From Psychrilyobacter sp. (lineage in GTDB: Bacteria > Fusobacteriota > Fusobacteriia > Fusobacteriales > Fusobacteriaceae): DNA of 6,246 bases. Within the stretch, counting starts at the first letter, position 1, and every line of letters begins with the position of its first letter. Both the position numbers and the translations under genes were made by a program. Below are positions 1 through 6,246 of this stretch, in pieces. The stretch covers positions 1 through 6,246 of the forward strand of contig JAUXGP010000102.1 of NCBI GenBank assembly GCA_030621995.1, in the 5' to 3' direction. The notes under the pieces are model-generated. The model saw only the letters and a list, made by a program, of their open reading frames with translations, ran no database searches and was not told where the DNA came from.

Positions 1-2
1 GA

Positions 3-788
3 ATTTTTTCCATTCTTCCTGTAACCTTTGTTTTAGGATATATAATATTTAATGGGATTCCTGCTATTACCTGGGAGTTTCTTACAGAGGTTCCGCAAAA
101 TGGAATGAGAGATGGTGGTATATTTCCTGCAATTGTTGGAACTATCTATCTTACATTGGGAACCATCATAGTTGCAGTACCATTTGGAATCTTAACCGGA
201 ATTTTTCTTGTGGAATACTCCAAGGACAATTGGGTTAGAAGAACTATTAATCTGACCATAGTTAATTTAGCCGGGATTCCCAGTATCATCTATGGACTTT
301 TCGGAATGTCACTCTTTGTTATATTTTTAGGAATGGGAGCTTCTATACTGGCTGGTTCATTGACCTTAGGAATCATGTGTTTACCTGTAATCATCACCTC
401 CACCCGGGAATCTCTTCTGGGAATCTCTAGAAATTTAAGGGAAGCTTCTCTTGCACTGGGAGCAACACGTTGGGAAACTACATGGAAAGTTGTGCTGCCG
501 GCAGCTTCACCGGGCATTGTAACGGGAGTTATACTAAGTATATCCAGGGCAACGGGAGAAACTGCCCCAATAATATTTACAGTTGCAGCCTTCTATTTGC
601 CATTTTTGCCTGAAGGGATATGGGATCAAGTTATGGCTCTGCCATATCACCTATATGTAATCTCAACCCAAGTTCCAAATATGCCAAAATCTAATATGGA
701 TGGGACACTGTTTATTTTAGTATTAATAACAGTCAGCTTTAGTTTATTAGGGGCACTTATAAGAAAAAAATTTAATAGATCAAAATAA
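3..788 (+). CDS. pstA: Phosphate ABC transporter permease PstA (5'-truncated by window edge)
   Basis: PstA is one of the two inner-membrane permease subunits of the high-affinity phosphate importer PstSCAB; it pairs with PstC and docks on the ATPase PstB. The frame is open from base 3, giving 261 visible residues, so about 20-40 N-terminal residues are missing compared with the family's usual 280-300. The ATG at 105 is internal (visible Met35): the residues before it form a membrane segment (about 3-18) and a family-like stretch rich in W, F and GM before [10 protein letters not shown]. Further hydrophobic segments lie at roughly 41-70, 86-112, 113-131, 170-182, 189-200 and 235-253. The cytoplasmic EAA loop that contacts PstB is at about 147-166 ([20 protein letters not shown]), and the conserved charged motif RATGETAP is at 182-189. 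The C-terminus is short and basic (RKKFNRSK). pstB follows 16 bp later, so the two are almost certainly co-transcribed. The assignment to PstA rather than PstC rests on the [10 protein letters not shown] region and the position next to pstB. Confidence 0.95.
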   Translation: MFSILPVTFVLGYIIFNGIPAITWEFLTEVPQNGMRDGGIFPAIVGTIYLTLGTIIVAVPFGILTGIFLVEYSKDNWVRRTINLTIVNLAGIPSIIYGLFGMSLFVIFLGMGASILAGSLTLGIMCLPVIITSTRESLLGISRNLREASLALGATRWETTWKVVLPAASPGIVTGVILSISRATGETAPIIFTVAAFYLPFLPEGIWDQVMALPYHLYVISTQVPNMPKSNMDGTLFILVLITVSFSLLGALIRKKFNRSK

Positions 789-804
789 GATTAGGAGGAT
801 TAAA

Positions 805-1569
805 ATGAATCAAGATGAAATAAGGTTAAAAGTTAAAGATTTTAATTTCTACTATGGAGATTTTCAGGCTTTAAAAGATATAAATATAGATATATACAAA
901 AATAAAGTAACTGCCCTTATCGGTCCTTCAGGCTGCGGTAAGTCTACATTTTTGAGATCTATCAATAGGATGAATGATCTTATCGATATCTCTAAATATT
1001 GTGGTTCTATCAGCTTAGTCGGAGATGATATTTTCAATAAAAACTTTGATATAGTGATTTTAAGAAAAAAAATCGGTATGGTTTTTCAAAAATCAAATCC
1101 ATTTCCTAAAACTATCTATGAAAATATTATCTATGGTCCAAAGCTCCACGGTGAAAAAAACAAGAAAAGATTAAACGAGATTGTGGAAGAATCATTAAAA
1201 TCTGTAGCTCTTTGGGATGAGGTAAGGGACAAACTTCACCAGCCTGCTCTTAGTCTTTCCGGAGGACAGCAGCAAAGACTTTGTATTGCAAGAGCCATTG
1301 CAGTAAAGCCTGAGATCCTTTTGATGGATGAACCGACTTCTGCATTAGATCCCATATCTACAAATAAAATCGAGGCTCTCATAAGAGATCTTCAAAAATC
1401 ATATACCATTATAATAGTTACTCACAATATGCAGCAGGCAGCAAGAATATCTGATTATACAGGATTTTTTTACCACGGCTTAGTTGAAGAATTTGATAAA
1501 ACTTCAAAAATATTCACTAATCCCAGCAACAAAAAAACTGAAGATTATATCACAGGTAAATTTGGATAG
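805..1569 (+). CDS. pstB: Phosphate ABC transporter ATP-binding protein PstB
   Basis: PstB is the cytoplasmic ATPase that powers phosphate import through the PstC/PstA pore. At 254 residues it has the normal length. All nucleotide-binding motifs are visible: Walker [10 protein letters not shown] (40-48) followed by the PstB-typical [12 protein letters not shown], the Q-loop FQKSNPFP (94-101), the ABC signature LSGGQQQR (151-158), Walker [14 protein letters not shown] (171-183) with catalytic Glu176, and the H-loop His207. The C-terminal pattern with FFYHG, a phosphate-family F..P stretch and DYITGKFG at the end is characteristic of PstB rather than other ABC ATPases. The start is firm: AGGAGG at 793-798 sits 6 nt before the ATG. 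It follows pstA by 16 bp and precedes phoU. No key residue is missing. Confidence 0.97.
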   Translation: MNQDEIRLKVKDFNFYYGDFQALKDINIDIYKNKVTALIGPSGCGKSTFLRSINRMNDLIDISKYCGSISLVGDDIFNKNFDIVILRKKIGMVFQKSNPFPKTIYENIIYGPKLHGEKNKKRLNEIVEESLKSVALWDEVRDKLHQPALSLSGGQQQRLCIARAIAVKPEILLMDEPTSALDPISTNKIEALIRDLQKSYTIIIVTHNMQQAARISDYTGFFYHGLVEEFDKTSKIFTNPSNKKTEDYITGKFG

Positions 1570-1597
1570 ATAAAAAGGAACGTGACGTCCCATCCAA
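1562..1597 (+). repeat. Inverted repeat over the pstB stop codon (possible mRNA hairpin)
   Basis: The core at 1577-1591 is GGAACGTGACGTCCC, a near-palindrome centred on G1584 with one mismatched pair (A1579/C1589): ACGT pairs with ACGT and GG with CC. Outer arms TTGGAT (1562-1567) and ATCCAA (1592-1597) also match each other and would extend the stem, but only across a 9-nt bulge of A-rich sequence on the left side. The structure begins inside the last pstB codon. No T-tract follows, so it is not a typical intrinsic terminator. It could be a 3'-end stabiliser or processing site of pstB mRNA, a protein-binding site, or chance. Confidence 0.35.
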
Positions 1598-1607
1598 TTA
1601 GAAGTAA

Positions 1608-1638
1608 TCTAGATCATTATAAACTATAATTTTCTAGA
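1608..1638 (+). repeat. AT-rich inverted repeat in the pstB-phoU spacer
   Basis: The TCTAGA at 1608-1613 pairs with the TCTAGA at 1633-1638, and ATTATA (1616-1621) pairs with TATAAT (1625-1630) around a 3-nt AAC loop. A 2x2 internal mismatch separates the two 6-bp stems. The whole is a symmetric 31-bp element ending 17 nt before the phoU ribosome binding site. The stem is mostly A-T and so weak as RNA. The TATAAT could be a -10 box, but no convincing -35 hexamer lies 15-19 bp upstream. The role is unknown; a local promoter, an operator, or an mRNA element that sets the PhoU level relative to PstB are possibilities. Confidence 0.35.
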
Positions 1639-1655
1639 GAATATAAAATTAAAAT

Positions 1656-1660
1656 GGAGG
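1656..1660 (+). promoter_or_regulatory. Ribosome binding site that decides the phoU start
   Basis: GGAGG, continuing as GGAGGAG, sits 5 nt before the ATG at 1666. The upstream in-frame ATG at 1654 overlaps this site and is itself preceded only by A/T-rich sequence with no Shine-Dalgarno match. Translation therefore most likely begins at 1666. Confidence 0.8.
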
Positions 1661-1665
1661 AGAGA

Positions 1666-2364
1666 ATGAAAGATCTTCACGAAAGAATAGATGGTATAAC
1701 AAATCACTTTATTGAGATGTCTAAAAGTGTGAACAGGCTTTTTCAAATCAACTTAGAAATGTTAAACAAGGCAAGTTTTGACCCTTCCCTCTATGGAGAA
1801 GCTATGGTTATAGAAGACAGGATAAACGCCTATGAAGTTAAGATTATGGAAGATTCGATCCAAGCTATTGCCAGGTTTCAGCCAGCAGCTGGCGATTTGA
1901 GGGAATTAGTTTCCTTTATCAACTGTATCAAAATACTGGAGAGAATGGGTGATCTTCTAAAGGGTAACCTTAATTTGTTAAAAAAATTAGATAAGATTGA
2001 TAACGGGAGTAAAAAAATAACCTCTATGATTGAAAAGATGACTGTAGAGGTAATGGATACTTTTCAAACTTATACCCATGCTTTTATTGAGAGGAATGAG
2101 AAAAAAATTTATACTATTCTGGCAGAGGATGATAAAATCAATGAGATGAGAATGAAGATCATAAAAAACATCATAGAATATATGAAAGAAAATCCAAATA
2201 ATATAGAAGGTGGAACTCTAATTCTTGTTTTAACTAAAAAAATAGAAAGATTATCAAATAAAACTATGCAACTGGGTAAAAACCTTGTCTATGCTGTCAA
2301 TGGTAAAAATCTAAGGAAACAAGAACTTAAAGACTTTAAAAATCATCAATTAAAATCTCAGTAG
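1666..2364 (+). CDS. phoU: Phosphate transport system regulatory protein PhoU
   Basis: PhoU is a peripheral cytoplasmic protein of two three-helix domains. It restrains Pst transport and, where present, signalling through PhoR/PhoB. The start at 1666 gives 232 residues, near the usual 210-240; starting at 1654 would add only MEER and lacks a ribosome binding site. Domain 1 (about 1-110) carries the family hallmarks: a EDRINAYE segment (50-57), RFQPAAGDLRELVSFI (70-85) and the metal-site motif ERMGD (92-96, the E-x3-D pattern). Domain 2 (about 115-213) repeats the fold, with AEDDKINEMRMKI (153-165) matching the EDRINAYE segment. Its metal-site motif reads ERLSN (194-198), so the usual Asp is Asn198, and the following conserved Asn and Glu positions are Gln202 and Lys205. 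The tail is Lys-rich. It is the last gene of the pst cluster, 96 bp after pstB. Identity is secure; metal binding by domain 2 is doubtful. Confidence 0.93.
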   Translation: MKDLHERIDGITNHFIEMSKSVNRLFQINLEMLNKASFDPSLYGEAMVIEDRINAYEVKIMEDSIQAIARFQPAAGDLRELVSFINCIKILERMGDLLKGNLNLLKKLDKIDNGSKKITSMIEKMTVEVMDTFQTYTHAFIERNEKKIYTILAEDDKINEMRMKIIKNIIEYMKENPNNIEGGTLILVLTKKIERLSNKTMQLGKNLVYAVNGKNLRKQELKDFKNHQLKSQ

Positions 2365-2420
2365 ATAATTAAAAAAATAGTCCGCTAGTTTTACTAGCGG
2401 ACTATTTTTTTAATTATCTA
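2362..2420. terminator. Bidirectional intrinsic terminator shared by phoU and glgP
   Basis: Bases 2362-2389 and 2393-2420 are perfect reverse complements (28 bp) around a TTT loop. The GC-richest part is AGTCCGCTAGT/ACTAGCGGACT next to the loop. It is flanked by seven A on the left (2371-2377) and seven T on the right (2405-2411), so it reads as stem plus U-tract from either strand. The phoU stop codon TAG is 2362-2364, the first three bases of the left arm. The glgP stop codon (TAA on the minus strand, 2410-2412) lies inside the right arm. The two operons converge here with only 45 bp between their stop codons. Confidence 0.95.
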
Positions 2421-4812
2421 TACCCCATATCTCTTTGGCATATTTTCTTACAGTATTGTCACTGGAAAAATACCCGGATTTTGAAATGTTTTTAACTACC
2501 ATGGAATTCCATCTATCACGGTCACGGTAAATTTCATCTATCTTTCTATGAGTTTCTAAGTAGGAGTTGAAATCTTTTAGAACATAATACCTATCCCCAT
2601 CTATCAGATGACTGTATATACTTGAAAAATCTCCTCCAAAGGTCCCATCCCTTAACATCTCTACAACTGCCTTTAATTTAGGATTCTCCTCTAAAAATGT
2701 TATTGGATTATAGGATTGTTTTTTTTCTATCTCTTTCAGCTCCCTATATTTTAAACCAAAAATAAATATATTCTCCCTTCCTACAGCTTCTTTCATCTCA
2801 ATATTAGCCCCGTCCAACGTTCCTATAATCAATGCTCCATTCATCATAAATTTCATATTTGAAGTCCCGCTGGCTTCCATTCCGGCAGTGGATATCTGTT
2901 CACTCAGATCACTTCCAGGGATTATTATCTGAGCTTTACTGACACTATAATTTGGAATAAATACCACCCTTATAAATTTATTAACCCTCTCATCATCATT
3001 GATCATTTTTCCCACAGAGTTGATCAATTTTATAATTCTTTTGGCTAAATAATAACCGGGAGCTGCCTTGGCTGAAAATATAAATGTTTTAGGATGCATT
3101 GTAAAGTCTTCATCTTCAAGTATCTCCCTATATAGATAGATTACATGCAAGATATTCAACAGCTGCCTTTTATATCCGTGCAGTCTTTTTACATGAGTAT
3201 CAAAAATAGAGTTGAGATCTACTTCTACACCTGTTTCCTCCCAAATAAATTCAGCCAATTTTTTTTTATTTTCTAATTTTATTCCCTCTATCTTCCTGCA
3301 AAAATCCCCATTTTCTGAAAATTGTTCTAAATTTTCCAAAAGACTCGGGTCATCTTTCCAGCTATGCCCGATGGCCTCATCTATTAATGTTGTTAATGCT
3401 TTGTTTGACTTTAACAACCATCTTCTATGGGTTATTCCATTGGTTTTATTATTAAATCTCTCTGGATATAGTTCATAGAAGTTTTTCAATACTTTATTTG
3501 TTAAAATTTCTGTATGAAGTTTTGAAACTCCATTTATAGAGTGACTCCCTATAATGGCTAGATGTGCCATATTTATTACTTTATCTTTAATGATAGCGAC
3601 ATCCATAACTCTGTCCCAATCGTTGTATCTTTGGTAAACTTCATCACAAAATCTTCTATTAATTTCTTCAATTATCATATATACCCTGGGAATTAATTTC
3701 TGAACCTTGTCTATCTCCCACTTTTCCAATGCCTCAGTTAAAATTGTATGGTTGGTGTAGGACATCACTTTTTTGGTAATCTCCCAAGCCTCATCCCAAT
3801 TTACCTTTTTGTCGTCTATTAAAATTCTCATAAACTCTGCTATACAGAAAGCAGGATGGGTATCATTTATTTGTATACTAAAGGTTTCAGGGAATTTATT
3901 TGGTGTGATCCTCTTTTTAGAATTATAGTCCACTATACTCTGTAATCCCGCACTGACAAAAAAATACTCTTGTTTTAATCTGAGTAATCTTCCGCCTTCA
4001 GTGGTATCATCTGGATACAATAATTTTGAGATAGCTTCAGCCTTTCTTTTATGCTCATCTAATTCTGAAAAAGTACCATAACTAAATGATTTAAAATCAA
4101 AATCATTCCCTTCAATTTGAGCTTTCCATAACCTGAGATTATTCACAACCTTATTCTTATAACCTACAACAGGTACATCATAGGGAACCGCTAAGATCGT
4201 TTCATATCCAGTATGAATAGGAGTTAAGGATCCCCCTACCTCTTTCAGAGTTATATCTCCATAAAATTTTATCCTTTGAGACTGATGAGTTTTTTGGGTT
4301 TCCCAAACAAATCCACTTTTTAACCAATTGTCAGGTCCCTCTATCTGTTCCCCGTTTATTATCTTTTGTTCAAATAAACCATAGTCATATCTTATACCGC
4401 ATCCATGTCCGGGTATTCCGATAGATGCCATAGAATCTAAAAAACAAGCAGCTAGTCTTCCTAAACCACCATTTCCAAGGCCTGGTTCAGCATCATATTT
4501 TTCAAACTCCTTTAAGTCTAAACCCAGTTCATCCATAGCTTCCATACACAGGTCTTCTAAACCTAAATTAATGATATTAGTGCACAGCATCTTTCCCAAT
4601 AAAAATTCCAAGGAGAAATAATATACCTGTTTTTCCTTTCCGACTCTATAATTTTTATTTTTTTCCAGCCAATTTTCTGAAAGGTATCCCTTTATAACTG
4701 TGGCAAATACTTTATACTGATCTTCCCTGGGTGCGTCTATAAATTCCTTTGTAAACATCGTCATAGCCACTTTTTTTAAATCAGATAGGATCTTTTCTTT
4801 TGTAATATTCAT
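2410..4812 (-). CDS. glgP: Glycogen/alpha-glucan phosphorylase (GT35, PLP-dependent)
   Basis: GlgP removes terminal alpha-1,4 glucose units from glycogen with inorganic phosphate, yielding glucose-1-phosphate; it is cytoplasmic and uses pyridoxal phosphate. The protein has 800 residues, normal for bacterial phosphorylases. Visible landmarks in order are AEPGLGNGGLGRLAACF (108-124), the PNKFPETFSIQINDTHPA block (304-321), YTNHTILTEALEKW (352-365), TNGITHRRW (457-465), the active-site RLHGYKRQLLN (543-553), and the PLP signature EASGTSNMKFMMNG (646-659) with Lys654 as the expected Schiff-base lysine, then GTLDGANIEM. The SNMKF form resembles E. coli GlgP more than MalP (GNMK), though substrate preference cannot be settled from this. 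The short N-terminus lacks the regulatory phosphoserine extension of animal enzymes. The start is supported by AGGAGG (4819-4824) 6 nt upstream. It follows glgA by 21 bp and is the last gene of that operon. Its final codons and stop lie in the shared terminator arm. Confidence 0.97.
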   Translation of the reverse strand: MNITKEKILSDLKKVAMTMFTKEFIDAPREDQYKVFATVIKGYLSENWLEKNKNYRVGKEKQVYYFSLEFLLGKMLCTNIINLGLEDLCMEAMDELGLDLKEFEKYDAEPGLGNGGLGRLAACFLDSMASIGIPGHGCGIRYDYGLFEQKIINGEQIEGPDNWLKSGFVWETQKTHQSQRIKFYGDITLKEVGGSLTPIHTGYETILAVPYDVPVVGYKNKVVNNLRLWKAQIEGNDFDFKSFSYGTFSELDEHKRKAEAISKLLYPDDTTEGGRLLRLKQEYFFVSAGLQSIVDYNSKKRITPNKFPETFSIQINDTHPAFCIAEFMRILIDDKKVNWDEAWEITKKVMSYTNHTILTEALEKWEIDKVQKLIPRVYMIIEEINRRFCDEVYQRYNDWDRVMDVAIIKDKVINMAHLAIIGSHSINGVSKLHTEILTNKVLKNFYELYPERFNNKTNGITHRRWLLKSNKALTTLIDEAIGHSWKDDPSLLENLEQFSENGDFCRKIEGIKLENKKKLAEFIWEETGVEVDLNSIFDTHVKRLHGYKRQLLNILHVIYLYREILEDEDFTMHPKTFIFSAKAAPGYYLAKRIIKLINSVGKMINDDERVNKFIRVVFIPNYSVSKAQIIIPGSDLSEQISTAGMEASGTSNMKFMMNGALIIGTLDGANIEMKEAVGRENIFIFGLKYRELKEIEKKQSYNPITFLEENPKLKAVVEMLRDGTFGGDFSSIYSHLIDGDRYYVLKDFNSYLETHRKIDEIYRDRDRWNSMVVKNISKSGYFSSDNTVRKYAKEIWGIDN

Positions 4813-4833
4813 AATATCCCTCCTATCTTTTCT

Positions 4834-6246
4834 TTATTTTTTATTTATTAACGCCTTGTATATCTTCTTATATTCTTTAGCTGCATTTGCCCAGCTGCTC
4901 TTTCTTTCCATGGCATTTTTAGTTAATTTGTCCCACTGATCTTTCTTTTTATAAATTTTTAGAGCGTATTTCAAAGTTTCCAGCAGTTCATGGGCATTAT
5001 AATTTCTAAACCCAAAACCTGTTCCCGTCTCCTCAAATTCATTGTACGGAATCACAGTGTCTTTCAATCCGCCTGTTTCCCTTACAATAGGGATAGTTCC
5101 ATATCTCATAGAGATCAATTGAGACAAACCACATGGTTCGAATAGTGAGGGCATCAAGAAGATATCTGATCCAGCATATATTTTTTTAGCCAGTGTACTG
5201 TCAAAGGTAATGTTAGCTGATAATTTAGATGGATATATAAGTGCATAGTATCTAAATAGATCTTCAAATTGAATATCACCGGTTCCCAACACAACCAGTT
5301 GAATGTCCAAAACCAACAGTTCCTCCAATATATGTGCTATCAAGTCTAAACCTTTTTGTCCGGTAAGCCGTGTTACAATCCCAATAACAGGTATATCTTC
5401 ACTTTCTAATAAACCCAGCTCTCTTTGTAAGGCCAGCTTATTCTTTATTTTTTTAACCCTTGTAGAGATTCCGTATTTAGTGTGAAGTTCCTTATCTTTT
5501 CTCGGGTTAAAAGTGTCATAATCTATACCATTGACTATCCCCGTAACCTTATAATCCAGCTTTTGAAAGAGACCATGCAGACCCTCACCAAAGAAAGGAT
5601 ATTTTATCTCGTTGGCATATGTGTCACTTACTGTAGTTATATAGTCAGAGAAGACAATTCCACCCTTCATATAGGAGATGGCATCATTAAATTTTAACCT
5701 TTCTTCATCAAAATAATAGTTACTTAAACCTAAGATATCATGGAGTGTTTCCTTACTGTATACCCCTTGAAATTTAAGGTTATGTATCGTATATACCACC
5801 TTTATATCTTTATATTTTTCCCCATAAAATGCTCTTAAAAATACAGGAATTAAAGCTGACTGCCAGTCGTTGCAATGGATAATATCAGGTATAAAATCCA
5901 TATGTTCAATGGCATCTATTACTGCTCTAGAAAAATATGAAAATCTCTCACCATCATCAAAATACCCATAAGCATTTGGACGGTTAAAATAACCTTCATT
6001 GTCTATAAAATAAAATGGAATATTGTCATATTTCATCCTATAAAGACCTACATATTTTTCCCTCCAAGATACCTTAGTTGTAAACTTAGATATCAATTTC
6101 ATTCCGCTATGATATTTATCGTGAATACTTGTGTATTTAGGCATTATCACCCTAATATCTGTAGTTTTAATAAGTGCTTTAGGAAGGGAATATGCAACAT
6201 CTCCTAAGCCTCCACTCTTGGCAAAGGGGTGTGCCTCACTGCTTAC
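4834..6246 (-). CDS. glgA: Glycogen synthase, ADP-glucose type (GT5; N-terminus cut by window edge)
   Basis: GlgA transfers glucose from ADP-glucose to the non-reducing end of glycogen, making alpha-1,4 links in the cytoplasm. The frame is open to base 6246, giving 470 visible residues starting VSSEAHPFAKSGGLGDV. By alignment with E. coli GlgA (VCSEMFPLLKTGGLADV from residue 6) only about five residues are missing. The GTG at 6150 and ATG at 6144 are internal codons within the conserved RVIMPKY strand, not starts. Landmarks in visible numbering are the ADP-glucose-binding KSGGL (10-14), HCNDWQ (124-129), TIHNLKFQG (153-161), NGID (239-242), the catalytic RLTGQKG with Arg293 and Lys298, and SLFEPCGLSQ with Glu370, then ETGGLKDTV (390-398). 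These form the two Rossmann-like halves of a GT-B fold. Length is that of a full bacterial GlgA. glgP lies 21 bp downstream, so synthesis and breakdown enzymes share a transcript. glgC, glgD and glgB would be expected beyond the right edge. Confidence 0.96.
   Translation of the reverse strand, partial: VSSEAHPFAKSGGLGDVAYSLPKALIKTTDIRVIMPKYTSIHDKYHSGMKLISKFTTKVSWREKYVGLYRMKYDNIPFYFIDNEGYFNRPNAYGYFDDGERFSYFSRAVIDAIEHMDFIPDIIHCNDWQSALIPVFLRAFYGEKYKDIKVVYTIHNLKFQGVYSKETLHDILGLSNYYFDEERLKFNDAISYMKGGIVFSDYITTVSDTYANEIKYPFFGEGLHGLFQKLDYKVTGIVNGIDYDTFNPRKDKELHTKYGISTRVKKIKNKLALQRELGLLESEDIPVIGIVTRLTGQKGLDLIAHILEELLVLDIQLVVLGTGDIQFEDLFRYYALIYPSKLSANITFDSTLAKKIYAGSDIFLMPSLFEPCGLSQLISMRYGTIPIVRETGGLKDTVIPYNEFEETGTGFGFRNYNAHELLETLKYALKIYKKKDQWDKLTKNAMERKSSWANAAKEYKKIYKALINKK

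Noticed and set aside
290..517. Minus-strand open frame opposite pstA
   Set aside because: It lies wholly inside the conserved pstA EAA-loop and membrane region, has no ribosome binding site I can see, and its translation resembles no family. It is a shadow frame.
1577..1597. Intrinsic terminator between pstB and phoU
   Set aside because: The palindrome is followed by ATCCAATTAG, not a T-tract, and phoU is expected to be co-transcribed with pstB.
1625..1630. TATAAT as a -10 box of a phoU promoter
   Set aside because: The hexamer is a perfect consensus match, but the sequence 15-19 bp upstream (around AAGTAA) does not resemble TTGACA and there is no extended TG. The same bases also form the arm of an inverted repeat in very AT-rich DNA. 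Kept only as a possibility.
3212..3478. Plus-strand open frame opposite glgP
   Set aside because: It is antisense to conserved GlgP sequence and its composition is Ser/Phe/Leu-rich, as expected of a complementary-strand reading. There is no supporting start signal.
4813..4833. Regulatory element between glgA and glgP
   Set aside because: The 21-bp gap holds only the glgP ribosome binding site and A/T-rich sequence. There is no symmetry or promoter.
5303..5697. Two short plus-strand open frames opposite glgA
   Set aside because: Both are antisense to conserved GlgA motifs and have no recognisable product or start context.
1..6246. CRISPR array, mobile element, tRNA, riboswitch or novel defence locus
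   Set aside because: No spaced direct repeats, transposase or integrase genes, tRNA-like folds or unexplained long gaps are visible. Apart from the 96-bp spacer and the terminator, nearly every base lies in a recognised housekeeping gene.

Overview
The window is AT-rich bacterial DNA with strong AGGAGG-type ribosome binding sites. It holds two housekeeping gene clusters that converge on one shared terminator. Gene content and protein style (an 800-residue GlgP with an SNMKF lysine motif, a bacterial GT5 GlgA, a pstA-pstB-phoU order) fit a low-GC anaerobe. My best guess is the Fusobacteriota, with Clostridia-type Firmicutes as the alternative. The lineage is inference from general style, because no marker gene is present.

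Left half, plus strand (about 1-2364): the 3' part of a phosphate-specific transport operon. pstA (inner-membrane permease) enters from outside the window and lacks only its N-terminus. pstB (ATPase) follows after a 16-bp gap with its own strong ribosome binding site. A 96-bp spacer containing two inverted repeats then leads to phoU. pstS and pstC, the usual upstream partners, would lie to the left of the window. PstA and PstB import phosphate with PstS and PstC. PhoU restrains the transporter and any PhoR/PhoB-type signalling.

Centre (2362-2420): a perfect 28-bp inverted repeat with a 3-nt loop, A-rich on one side and T-rich on the other. It serves as a bidirectional intrinsic terminator, and both convergent stop codons lie inside its arms.

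Right half, minus strand (6246 down to 2410): glgA (glycogen synthase) runs out of the right edge with only about five N-terminal residues missing. After a 21-bp gap comes glgP (glycogen phosphorylase), complete. These two form the 3' end of a glycogen operon: GlgA polymerises ADP-glucose into glycogen, and GlgP releases glucose-1-phosphate from it using inorganic phosphate. glgC, glgD and glgB, if present, would be beyond the right edge.

I found no mobile elements, CRISPR arrays, tRNA or rRNA genes, and no sign of a novel system. The points worth a second look are small: the stop-codon-embracing terminator, a PhoU whose second metal-site motif is altered, the structured pstB-phoU spacer, and two gene starts that automatic calling would place wrongly.
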